Assembly: GCA_938016265.1 (NCBI GenBank)
Contig: CALLWB010000001.1
Coordinates: forward strand, 1-64,000
Direction of reading: 5' to 3'
Source: an uncultured Saprospiraceae bacterium
GTDB taxonomy: Bacteria; Bacteroidota; Bacteroidia; Chitinophagales; Saprospiraceae
Length of the DNA: 64,000 nucleotides
A program made the position numbers and the translations under genes. Within the stretch, counting starts at the first letter, position 1. The number at the start of each line of letters is the position of its first letter. The notes below the pieces were generated by a model. It made no database searches, was not told the origin of the DNA, and worked only from the letters and a program-made list of their open reading frames with translations. This document shows positions 1-8,974 of the stretch, one piece after another.

Positions 1-294
1 GATGATTTCCTCTTGCATCACTTTAGCTTCTTTTAGCATTTTGGCGCGTTCTTCACGAGCTTCTACTAAAAGTTCTTCGTTTTTTGCTTTGAGGTTGGAC
101 ATTTCTTCCCGTGCACGATCTGCAGATTTAAGCGCGGAGTCGATATCGTCTCCTCTTTCTTTCAATGCTGTTGCGATAGGGCGAAAAGCCATTTTACCCA
201 TTATTATCCAGAACAAACCAAAAATCAAGGTTGTCCAAAGAATCAATCCGAATCCTGGAGTAATTGGGGAGAAAAAATTTGATAAAAAGATCAT
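1..294 (-). CDS. atpF: F0F1 ATP synthase subunit b, N-terminal part (cut by window start)
   Basis: This is the peripheral stalk subunit of the H+-ATP synthase, anchored in the inner membrane and linking F0 to F1. The first 98 residues are visible. One hydrophobic segment (about residues 12-33) is followed by a charged helix rich in E, K and A, with the usual 'FRPIATALKERGDDI' type sequence at the membrane exit. The ATG at 294 is the only sensible start. The gene follows atpE in the same direction, with an 80-nt gap that holds a strong hairpin. The rest of the gene, and presumably atpH and atpA, lie beyond the window. The plus-strand frame over the same bases is its antisense shadow. Confidence 0.93.
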   Translation of the reverse strand, partial: MIFLSNFFSPITPGFGLILWTTLIFGLFWIIMGKMAFRPIATALKERGDDIDSALKSADRAREEMSNLKAKNEELLVEAREERAKMLKEAKVMQEEII

Positions 295-323
295 TATCTA
301 AAATTTAATTGTTTTCAAGAATT

Positions 324-362
324 AGAAGTAAGGCGATGACCAACCGTCATCTCCTTACTTCT
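324..362 (-). promoter_or_regulatory. Long intercistronic hairpin between atpE and atpF
   Basis: Two 17-base arms (324-340 and 346-362) pair with a single C/T mismatch around the 5-base loop CAACC. In the direction of the operon the hairpin is not followed by a T-tract, so it does not look like a simple terminator. It sits between the stop of atpE and the start of atpF. By analogy with other operons, it may stabilise the upstream mRNA or halt part of the transcripts so that more c subunit than b subunit is made. The pairing is seen; the role is inferred. Confidence 0.7.
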
Positions 363-374
363 GTCTTTTTTGGT

Positions 375-1951
<1,577 letters not shown>

Positions 1952-1988
1952 AACTTTTTTACCAATTTCATGGTTTTCAATTATGGTG

Positions 1989-1996
1989 CAAAAATA
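1989..1996 (-). promoter_or_regulatory. Bacteroidota -7 box (TATTTTTG) upstream of atpB
   Basis: Read on the minus strand this is TATTTTTG, an exact match to the TAnnTTTG -7 consensus of the Bacteroidota primary sigma factor. It lies 37 nt before the atpB start. No clear -33 TTTG at the usual ~20-nt spacing is seen. Confidence 0.45.
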
Positions 1997-2241
1997 GGGA
2001 ATTTATCCGCCAATTAAAAGGAATTTTTATTTTTTTCCCTAGTAATTTCAAAATTAAATACTGTGTATTTGAAATACATGGAAAATTAATTCTTTTACTT
2101 AGTCTTTTTTAAGAAAGCAACAGAACAATGTGTGGCGTCAATTTGTTCGGCTGAAATTAATTTGGCGAGATGGGGTTTTAGTGAAATAAAAAATAAACAA
2201 AACACCTTTAGTCAAAACATTTGCGCAAAAACGTGTTTTGA

Positions 2242-3240
2242 TTAGAAATAAATTGGGTGAAATCTGGTTTTACCTAAAGAGTTTATCTCTAATGTTGGAA
2301 AAGGGAATTTTATGATGTTTAATGCGCCAAGCAAAGTCCTAAGTGGTTTGGATCGTGTAGGAATTCGTGTGAAGTCAATATCAAGGGATAAGTAGAATTG
2401 TCGGTATCGGGGAAACTGATCTGGGTCGATAGTAAAGCCATTTCCGTCTTCATCCTCCCAGTTGTACCCATAGCCGTTGTACAAATTCTCAGCACCGTAG
2501 CCAAGACTGACATTTATCCATTTGGGAAATTTGCTGTCTTCTTTTTTTATAAAGCTGGAAATATTCGCGGAAGCCCAAATCGTAATCGCATTGTAATCCT
2601 TGATCGCCGCTTCTGGAATGCTGGAGCCAAAAAGACTGTGTGCCCGTTCTTCTATAGTAGTGGTCACTGTTGCGTCGTTGCGAGAGACCAACAGCTGATC
2701 GGAGTAATTTGGTCGGTGAGCAGAATATTTGAGTACGATGCGCTGCTCCTTCCAGGCAGCCTCTTGAGAAACATACAAAAGCGCGCCCCCAGTATTAAAT
2801 CCAATATCCCCCCAGGAAAAACCCCATTCAGAAGAAAAAGCATCCATCACCTCAAGTGTTCCCTGAAAAAAAGCACTTGCTCCTGCTCCAATCCAAATCG
2901 ACTTCTTATGTGGCATTCCTGTCCAGTCAAAAAGACTCGCCGTCCATTTGCTTTGAAAATAGGCGGTATAGAAGTGGCCTGCTTTATCTATGTCCTTCCA
3001 CTCTGCCCAGTCGTTAAAAAAATGAAATTTTGATCTTGGATGTTCCTTGTACCACAACTGATTGAGTGCCACTACGGTTCCTGTAAAGGAGGTAGCAATC
3101 CCGGTATTCAACGCCCAGAATCTCGTTTTATTCAGCGTGGCTGGTTTGTCAAATAGGTTCAGTTTATCCGTCTGCTGAGCAAACAAACTACTAGTCAATA
3201 AAACCAATAGAACCGCAAGAAATTGTGGTTGATTTTTCAA
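2242..3240 (-). CDS. DUF2279 (YfiM-like) predicted envelope protein
   Basis: This 332-residue secreted protein has a signal peptide (cleavage after about SLFAQ, residue 22). The central part (about 70-165) matches DUF2279, with conserved stretches such as KAGHFYTAYF, the acidic GTLEVMDAFS region and WGFSWGDIGFNTGG. The family is predicted to be periplasmic or outer-membrane; its biochemical role is unknown to me. The start is a TTG: an in-frame TGA lies two codons upstream and no earlier ATG is possible, while a later start would remove the signal peptide. It is upstream of the ATP synthase genes but 290 nt away, so it is probably a separate unit. Confidence 0.75.
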   Translation of the reverse strand: MKNQPQFLAVLLVLLTSSLFAQQTDKLNLFDKPATLNKTRFWALNTGIATSFTGTVVALNQLWYKEHPRSKFHFFNDWAEWKDIDKAGHFYTAYFQSKWTASLFDWTGMPHKKSIWIGAGASAFFQGTLEVMDAFSSEWGFSWGDIGFNTGGALLYVSQEAAWKEQRIVLKYSAHRPNYSDQLLVSRNDATVTTTIEERAHSLFGSSIPEAAIKDYNAITIWASANISSFIKKEDSKFPKWINVSLGYGAENLYNGYGYNWEDEDGNGFTIDPDQFPRYRQFYLSLDIDFTRIPTRSKPLRTLLGALNIIKFPFPTLEINSLGKTRFHPIYF

Positions 3241-3305
3241 GAATCAATTTTTCAGCCTCCATCTGATTACCAGATGTACAGCAAGAATAAACAAAAATCA
3301 AATTA

Positions 3306-4703
3306 TTATCCTAGTAACGTTTTCTGCGTTGCATCTAGTATAGACCGAACACCTTCCATGGTAGGAGACTGTGCGTAAACTCTCAAAACAGGTTCTGTAC
3401 CAGAGGGACGGATCATGACCCATTCATTATCATTAAAGGTATACTTATATCCGTCTATTGTTTCTAATTCTTTTACTTCATATTGGCCGAAAGAAGTATA
3501 AAATTTGTCTTTACACTTATTTATTATATCTATTTTTTGAGCCTCTTCAATTCTAAGATCGTCTCTGTCGAATGAAAAATCTCCAACGTACTCATATACT
3601 TCTTGAAGTAATTCTTTCAAAGATTTGCCCGTTTTAGCCATAAATTCTAAAATCAACAATCCCATCCAAATCCCGTCTCGTTCAGGAATGTGTCCTTTGC
3701 AGGCAATTCCACCAGACTCTTCACCTCCAATGAGAACATCTTCGGTAATCATGATTTCTGCGATATACTTAAACCCAATCTTAGTAACCTGACAAGGAAG
3801 GCCAAATTTTTCGCATAGTTTTTTCACTTTCTCCGTTACTGAAAAAGTAATGATCACCTTCCCGGAAAGGTTTTTATACTTATGTAAATATAGGAGGAGC
3901 AATAGTAGAAGTCGGTGGGAATCCACAAAATTTCCGTCTTCATCATACATTCCAATCCGATCTGCATCTCCATCGTTTGCAAGTCCGCAGGCGATAGAAG
4001 CATCTTTCTTTATGGTTTCTGAAAGCACTGACAAGTTTCTATGAATTGGCTCAGGAGCCTGCCCATAAAAAGAAGGATTGTGTTCACAATGCAAAAGAAC
4101 GGTGTTGCTCAAAATTCGCTTTATTGCGTCCTGGCCTGCTCCGTACATTGCATCGTAGGCAACTTTGATCCCTGAGTTATTGATCGCCTCTAGGTCGAAA
4201 TTATCCTGAACGTGCTTTACATATAAGTCTTCAAGGTTGATATAATTTAGCAACCCGTTATCGTGCATCTCTTCCAAAGTCGGCAGTTCCAAGTTCACAG
4301 AATCTGGAATCAAGGCCTCCACTTTTGCAATATCTACAGGTATCGTTGGTCCACCATAAGCGGACTTCAGCTTGTAGCCATTGTAAGACGGCGGATTGTG
4401 ACTTGCAGTTATGACGACTCCTATGTCCGATTTTGTCTTGACCACACCCAAGCTGACCATTGGTGTAGAAACAGGGCCTTGAGCAAGATTTACTCTTATC
4501 CCATTTGCTCCCATAACTCTAGTTACTGCTTCGGCAAACATTTTTCCTCCGAATCGACAATCATGTCCTATGACAATTTTGTTCCCCTCATTATTTTTAA
4601 TATGCTTGGCTGTTGCTTGCGCTACACGCATAACATTGTCTACTGTATATTCTTGAGCGATGATTGCTCTCCAACCATCGGTTCCAAATTTTATTTTTGT
4701 CAT
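3306..4703 (-). CDS. Phosphoglucomutase/phosphomannomutase (alpha-D-phosphohexomutase family)
   Basis: The 465-residue enzyme interconverts hexose 1- and 6-phosphates and is cytosolic. All four family signatures are visible: the phosphoserine loop TASHNP (S101), the metal loop GDADRIGM (about 245), the sugar-binding loop GGEESGG (about 315) and the phosphate-binding loop RPSGTEPVLRVY near the C-terminus. I place the start at the ATG giving MTKIKFGTDGW; an in-frame TTG seven codons earlier is less likely. Whether glucose, mannose or glucosamine phosphate is the main substrate cannot be decided here. A TATCTTTG box lies 18 nt upstream. Confidence 0.9.
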   Translation of the reverse strand: MTKIKFGTDGWRAIIAQEYTVDNVMRVAQATAKHIKNNEGNKIVIGHDCRFGGKMFAEAVTRVMGANGIRVNLAQGPVSTPMVSLGVVKTKSDIGVVITASHNPPSYNGYKLKSAYGGPTIPVDIAKVEALIPDSVNLELPTLEEMHDNGLLNYINLEDLYVKHVQDNFDLEAINNSGIKVAYDAMYGAGQDAIKRILSNTVLLHCEHNPSFYGQAPEPIHRNLSVLSETIKKDASIACGLANDGDADRIGMYDEDGNFVDSHRLLLLLLLYLHKYKNLSGKVIITFSVTEKVKKLCEKFGLPCQVTKIGFKYIAEIMITEDVLIGGEESGGIACKGHIPERDGIWMGLLILEFMAKTGKSLKELLQEVYEYVGDFSFDRDDLRIEEAQKIDIINKCKDKFYTSFGQYEVKELETIDGYKYTFNDNEWVMIRPSGTEPVLRVYAQSPTMEGVRSILDATQKTLLG

Positions 4704-4721
4704 ATTTTTATTTTTCGATGG

Positions 4722-4729
4722 CAAAGATA
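4722..4729 (-). promoter_or_regulatory. Bacteroidota -7 box (TATCTTTG) upstream of the phosphohexomutase
   Basis: Exact TAnnTTTG match on the minus strand, 18 nt before the ATG at 4703. This gives a short leader. No good -33 element is seen. Confidence 0.5.
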
Positions 4730-4935
4730 CTTAAAAATTAAGTAGATTCTTTTGTATTACGTATGGTAATTATTCAAAAATGATTTTATTGATGTCTTAT
4801 GGCTATAAAGAGCCAAAACGATTAAATATAGGCTGTTGGAGAAAAAAACGCTATGCTATCAATTCCTTATACGCAGTTTTATAAGACAATGTTGAAAAAA
4901 TTCTAAATAAGATGGATGATTTTTAATTTTACGCT

Positions 4936-4943
4936 TACTTTTG
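4936..4943 (+). promoter_or_regulatory. Bacteroidota -7 box (TACTTTTG) upstream of pcm
   Basis: Exact TAnnTTTG match 39 nt before the pcm start codon, in the correct orientation. A -33 element is not evident. Confidence 0.5.
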
Positions 4944-4982
4944 AGAACATATTTAACAATCCAATAATTTAACTTACAAAAG

Positions 4983-5630
4983 ATGCAAGACGGCTATCGG
5001 CATAAAGGTTTACGAAAACAACTCGTCTCCGGTATTCGTGAAAAAGGGATAACTGATGAAGGAGTATTGAAGGCCATTGGCAAATTGCCTCGCCATTTAT
5101 TTCTGGATCGGGCTTTTGAAGAAATTGCCTATGAAGATCGAGCCTTCCCCATCGCGTCCGATCAGACCATCTCCCAACCCTATACTGTTGCCTATCAAAC
5201 AGAATTACTGGAAATAAAACGCCGGGATATGGTGATGGAAGTCGGAACAGGCTCTGGATATCAAGCATCTATCTTGGCCATTATGGGTGCTCGTGTCTTC
5301 ACCATAGAAAGACACAAAGCCTTGCATGATTTCTCTAATAAAATGTTTGAAAAACTGGGCCTTACGCAGATAAGAAGCTACCATAGGGATGGCTATAAAG
5401 GCTTGGCGGAGTTTGCCCCTTTTGACAAAATAATTGTGACCGCTGCAGCACCAAACATTCCAAACAATCTCACCAAACAACTAAAAATCGGGGGCGTCAT
5501 GATTGTGCCCGTTGGCCCGAGTGAAGTACAGTATATGTACAAAATTACTCGACTATCAGCAGATAAATATGATTACAAAAAGCTGCATCGATTTCGATTT
5601 GTTCCTTTTTTGAAAGGGACTGTAGATTGA
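4983..5630 (+). CDS. pcm: Protein-L-isoaspartate O-methyltransferase
   Basis: This enzyme methylates isoaspartyl residues in damaged proteins with S-adenosylmethionine, starting their repair. The 215-residue length is typical. Visible motifs are the substrate-side SQPYTVA (64-70) and the SAM-binding motif I EVGTGSGYQ (86-94), followed by an acidic residue in TIERH and the motif-II region KIIVTAAAPNIP. The gene stands alone between the divergent mutase and the S74 remnant. The ATG start agrees with the family N-terminus. Confidence 0.93.
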   Translation: MQDGYRHKGLRKQLVSGIREKGITDEGVLKAIGKLPRHLFLDRAFEEIAYEDRAFPIASDQTISQPYTVAYQTELLEIKRRDMVMEVGTGSGYQASILAIMGARVFTIERHKALHDFSNKMFEKLGLTQIRSYHRDGYKGLAEFAPFDKIIVTAAAPNIPNNLTKQLKIGGVMIVPVGPSEVQYMYKITRLSADKYDYKKLHRFRFVPFLKGTVD

Positions 5631-5690
5631 ACAAGCACTTTTCATTATGATTTCCTTTACAGGAATATGTCCAGCAATTCATTACCAACC

Positions 5691-5730
5691 CAAAAAGAAA
5701 ACCGCCTCCAAACCATTCGTTTAAAGGCGG
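5691..5730 (-). terminator. Rho-independent terminator of the S74 remnant
   Basis: Read on the minus strand, CCGCCTTTAAAC pairs with GTTTGGAGGCGG (two G-T pairs) around a 5-base loop, followed by TTTTCTTTTT. The frame-corrected stop codon of the S74 fossil lies inside the left arm, so the old gene end is still recognisable. Confidence 0.75.
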
Positions 5731-6097
5731 CCGTTATCTCCGTTTGTTCTTTCATATTTGTTTGCAGAATCAAGCAGTTGCTCTAATCGTTGGGTTAAAT
5801 CGTCTACCGTCGAAGAAAGTGATTCAATTTTTCGTCCTTTTCTTCAATTAATTTCTGTTGTTCTTTAGTGGCCTCTATTAGTACTGGGACAAGTGAAAAA
5901 TAGCTTACAGTCAGTTCATTGCTTCCGTTTGGTCGTACCATGTCCGGGACAATTGCTGCTACTTCCTGCGCCATTACTCCATATTGAAGTCGGTCTCCAC
6001 GTTTTTCTTTATTTTTCCAGTAATACTCATATCCGTTCAATTGACTGATCTTGTCCATTGCTTTTTCTAGGGGTTGGATGTCGGCTTTTAGTCTTCT
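5721..6097 (-). pseudogene. Remnant of an S74-type (tail-fibre/endosialidase chaperone) C-terminal domain
   Basis: The minus strand encodes RRLKADIQPLEKAMDKI and onward, then GVMAQEV and LVPVLIEATKEQQKLIEEK. This is the typical S74 intramolecular chaperone followed by its C-terminal coiled coil. The motif should begin Ser-Asp before RRLK, but an in-frame TAA stands directly before it (6098-6100), removing the cleavage serine. Near 5815 a one-base shift in an A-run moves the coiled coil into another frame, which continues as IESLSSTVDDLTQRLEQLL and ends just before the terminator. Without frame correction only an 84-codon piece from an internal ATG stays open. An intact relative is the 1158-residue protein at 23-26.5 kb. 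A sequencing error could explain the shift but not the stop. Confidence 0.75.
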
Positions 6098-6265
6098 TTA
6101 TAGGTTTCGCATAGGGATGCAAATAAGAACATATGTATGTAATATAAATTTCAAAAGGGGCGAAAGTGCTCTTTTGGCATAACTAATGATATAATATTAA
6201 TAAGGGAAAGGTTGCTTATAACTCCTTTTCAACTATTTTTTTTATTATAATTGCAAAAAAGAATC

Positions 6266-6829
6266 ATGCAAGAAGATATAGATTTTTATTTTAGTGAATC
6301 CAGAGAAGCCATGGAAGCTGCACTCGCTCGCCTCGTAAGAGAACTGTCACGAGTAAGGACAGGAAAGGCCTCCCCATCCATTTTTGATAGTGTGATGGTC
6401 GATTATTATGGATCTCCCACACCGATGCGTCAAGTCGCAAATGTCGGAACTTTAGATGCACGTACTATTACTATTCAACCCTGGGAAAAGGGAATGATCG
6501 AGGAAATTGAAAAAGCGATTTTTGGGGCCAACCTAGGACTGACGCCTCAAAATGACGGACAAATGATCCGTATAACGGTTCCAATGCTCACCGAAGACCG
6601 ACGAAAAAACTTAGTCAAACAGGTTAGAAGTGTTACAGAGGATGCAAAAGTCAGTATCAGAAATGCCCGCCGAGATCTTATGGAGTTACTTAAAACGGCT
6701 GTAAAAGATGGCTACCCTGAAGACATGGGAAAAAAAGCGGAAGGAAAAGCTCAGGATATGACAAATGAGTTTACCAAAAAGGCAGATGATATGGCTGACA
6801 TCAAAGAAGAAGATATTATGACATTATAG
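6266..6829 (+). CDS. frr: Ribosome recycling factor
   Basis: With EF-G this cytosolic factor splits the post-termination ribosome. The 187-residue length is normal. Family landmarks are VRTGKASPSIFD near the N-terminus, YYGSPTPMRQVANV, the TITIQPWEKGMI segment, and RDLMELLK in the second long helix. I chose the ATG five codons after an in-frame TTG because it gives the family N-terminus (MQEDIDFYF). pyrH, its usual upstream neighbour, is absent; the upstream space holds the S74 remnant on the other strand. Confidence 0.96.
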   Translation: MQEDIDFYFSESREAMEAALARLVRELSRVRTGKASPSIFDSVMVDYYGSPTPMRQVANVGTLDARTITIQPWEKGMIEEIEKAIFGANLGLTPQNDGQMIRITVPMLTEDRRKNLVKQVRSVTEDAKVSIRNARRDLMELLKTAVKDGYPEDMGKKAEGKAQDMTNEFTKKADDMADIKEEDIMTL

Positions 6830-6995
6830 TTCATCCGCTGTTATTTTCTTTTCCAATCAAGAACAGAGTATCCGTTTTTTTAAAATTGAGAGAACCTTTC
6901 GGGACTTATTGTCTTTGAATTGATGATAATTTTAATCACCTTGCCAATTGAAAGGACAAGGGAAGTTAATTTTTGTATCCACATATTTCTTTTAA

Positions 6996-8213
6996 TTGAA
7001 ACCAATTCATACCATAATCGTTGTTTTACTCCTTATTATTGGGAGCCATAATCTGATTTACTGTCAAAGCCAATCCGACTTTGAGCATAAACGAAGTCAG
7101 TTAAAGCTAGCCATCAAAAAATTGGGCCTTCTCCTAAAAGAGACTTCCGAGCAAAAAACAACAACGATCAATGATGTCAGAGTTCTAACAACACAAATTC
7201 AAGCACGTGAAGATTTGATAACTTCTATCAAGAAAGAGCTTTCTTCAATTGAAAAAAGTATTAGCAAAAACGAAGAAAGCATTGTTTCTCTGGAATCTGA
7301 CCTTTCTAGTTTGGAGGAAAACTATAAACAAATAGTTAGAAAAGCTTTCCGGACAAGAAATTCGTTTAATAATATGCTCTTCGTTTTTTCGGCTTCCGGA
7401 TTCAATGAAGCATTTAGAAGGTGGCAATATCTAAAGGAATATGAATCGTATAGAAAAAAACAAGTCCTTTTATTGCTTAGAACAAAAAGCACACTCGAAG
7501 AAAAAGTAACTTTGAATGAGGAAAAAAAAGAAGAAAAGGAAGACTTATTAGACGAAGAACTTTGTATCCGTGAATTGGTGAACACTGAACTTGCAGAGAA
7601 AGAAACCATGTTGCAAAAACTCCAACAAAACGAAAAAAAGCTCCGACTTCAATTGGCCAAACAAAAAGAGGCAGACCTGCAACTAAAAAATAGAATAAAT
7701 CAACTTATCGGGACAGAGATCGCTTCCTCCTACGAAAAAGAAAAAACCGTGGACAACACTGCAAGCTCCACAGACATCAAGTCTGAATCTTCAATTTCAT
7801 CCCTGTTCAAATCAAAAAAAGGCAAATTCAATTGGCCAGTAAACAACGGCGTTATTACCGGAAAGTACGGCAAACAACCACACCCCATTTTTAAAACCAT
7901 CATGACCTTCAACAGCGGAATAGACATCCAACCCATCACAGACACGGAGGTTCAAACCATCTGCCGCGGAGAAGTGATTGATGTATTTTTTGTACCTGGA
8001 AACCAGAATGCTGTCATGATAAAACATGGCGAATACTACACCGTATACAGTAATCTTTACGAAACCTATGTAAACCCCGGAGACCAATTAGAGGACAATC
8101 AAAAGATTGGCCGACTAAACACCGATGTTTCTGCTGGAAAACCGAGCGTTCATTTTGAAGTTTGGAAAAACAAAACAAGGCAAGATCCTCTTTGGTGGAT
8201 TTCTAAAAACTAA
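6996..8213 (+). CDS. EnvC-like murein hydrolase activator (coiled coil + degenerate LytM/M23 domain)
   Basis: This 405-residue periplasmic protein has a signal peptide (to about residue 24), a long coiled coil (about 28-255) and a C-terminal LytM domain (about 285-400). Zinc-binding positions of active M23 peptidases are changed: the HxGxD-type motif reads NSGIDI, the usual Tyr-x-His-Leu reads YSNL, and the final HxH reads SVHFE. Like EnvC, it probably activates an amidase during cell division rather than cutting peptidoglycan itself; that role is inferred. The start is TTG with a TAA codon immediately before it, and no later ATG would keep the signal peptide. It follows frr by 166 nt. Confidence 0.82.
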   Translation: MKPIHTIIVVLLLIIGSHNLIYCQSQSDFEHKRSQLKLAIKKLGLLLKETSEQKTTTINDVRVLTTQIQAREDLITSIKKELSSIEKSISKNEESIVSLESDLSSLEENYKQIVRKAFRTRNSFNNMLFVFSASGFNEAFRRWQYLKEYESYRKKQVLLLLRTKSTLEEKVTLNEEKKEEKEDLLDEELCIRELVNTELAEKETMLQKLQQNEKKLRLQLAKQKEADLQLKNRINQLIGTEIASSYEKEKTVDNTASSTDIKSESSISSLFKSKKGKFNWPVNNGVITGKYGKQPHPIFKTIMTFNSGIDIQPITDTEVQTICRGEVIDVFFVPGNQNAVMIKHGEYYTVYSNLYETYVNPGDQLEDNQKIGRLNTDVSAGKPSVHFEVWKNKTRQDPLWWISKN

Positions 8214-8387
8214 GTTAAGGAGTCTTTTAAATAAGCCTAGTATCAATTTACTTAAAAGTATAAATGTTGCGTGCTCCGGTAAGCGCTGTCTGTTGAATCA
8301 ATCATTAGACTAATATGGAGGTACGAATACTAATTGAACAACGCCCACCGGATTACAAGCAATTATGAGGAAGCAAAACGTTTGATT

Positions 8388-8765
8388 TTAACTGTGTTGC
8401 AATTCACTGGTTTGTGAAGCTGCAGCATTCCCTTCATTTATATTTAAATCCCAGGAAGCTCTGGCAAATTGTACATCTTCTTTTTGATCAGAAGAGTTAT
8501 CATCGTTGAAAAAAGTCTCCACCAGTGAAATCTCTTCCATCTTGTCAATGTTGTACAACTTTCGAGGTTGATCATCAACACAGTCATCTTTGCTACATTC
8601 CCAACCCCGTACTAAATAGTTGGACGTTTTGTCGTGCTGCCCTAATACGTATGGTTCTACTAATCTAGAAACACCGTGATAGGTAAAACGAAGCATTTGT
8701 TTGTTGGAAATAGCATTACAAATCAAAATGATCTTGCGTGAATTTTTTAAATTTAATCGTGTCAT
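8388..8765 (-). CDS. Small WYL-domain-like protein
   Basis: The 125-residue protein resembles an isolated WYL-type ligand-sensing domain: ILICNAISNKQMLRFTYHG, then RLVEPYVLGQHDKTSNYLVRGW and KLYNIDKMEEI, the usual beta-rich order. No helix-turn-helix is present, unlike full WYL regulators. I chose the ATG giving MTRLNLKNSRK over an in-frame TTG 18 codons earlier. It diverges from ligA. A -33/-7 promoter pair lies upstream, leaving a leader of about 75 nt. A nucleic-acid-linked sensory role is only a family-based guess. Confidence 0.6.
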   Translation of the reverse strand: MTRLNLKNSRKIILICNAISNKQMLRFTYHGVSRLVEPYVLGQHDKTSNYLVRGWECSKDDCVDDQPRKLYNIDKMEEISLVETFFNDDNSSDQKEDVQFARASWDLNINEGNAAASQTSELQHS

Positions 8766-8841
8766 TGTGTAATTTTTTTTAATTCGGTAAATGTCTTTTA
8801 AATCAACTTGTGTAATCAAAATAATTACCGTGTTCGCAAAT

Positions 8842-8873
8842 CAAAGATAAAGTGTTTTTCTTTAATTCGCAAA
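8842..8873 (-). promoter_or_regulatory. Complete Bacteroidota promoter (TTTG-20-TATCTTTG) for the WYL-like gene
   Basis: On the minus strand TTTG (8870-8873) is followed after exactly 20 nt by TATCTTTG (8842-8849). Both the elements and the spacing fit the Bacteroidota primary sigma factor. It is one of the two best promoter matches in the window. Confidence 0.7.
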
Positions 8874-8974
8874 TTAATTACTAAACTTTATCAAAAAAGT
8901 TATAAAATAATTCTTTCTTGGGACTCATTTCGATTATTTTTGTCCCAGAATCACTATTTAAATGCAAGCAATAC

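Noticed and set aside
2398-3033. A 211-codon plus-strand frame opposite the DUF2279 gene
   Set aside because: It is the antisense shadow of a protein with a signal peptide and clear family motifs; its own sequence shows no domain.
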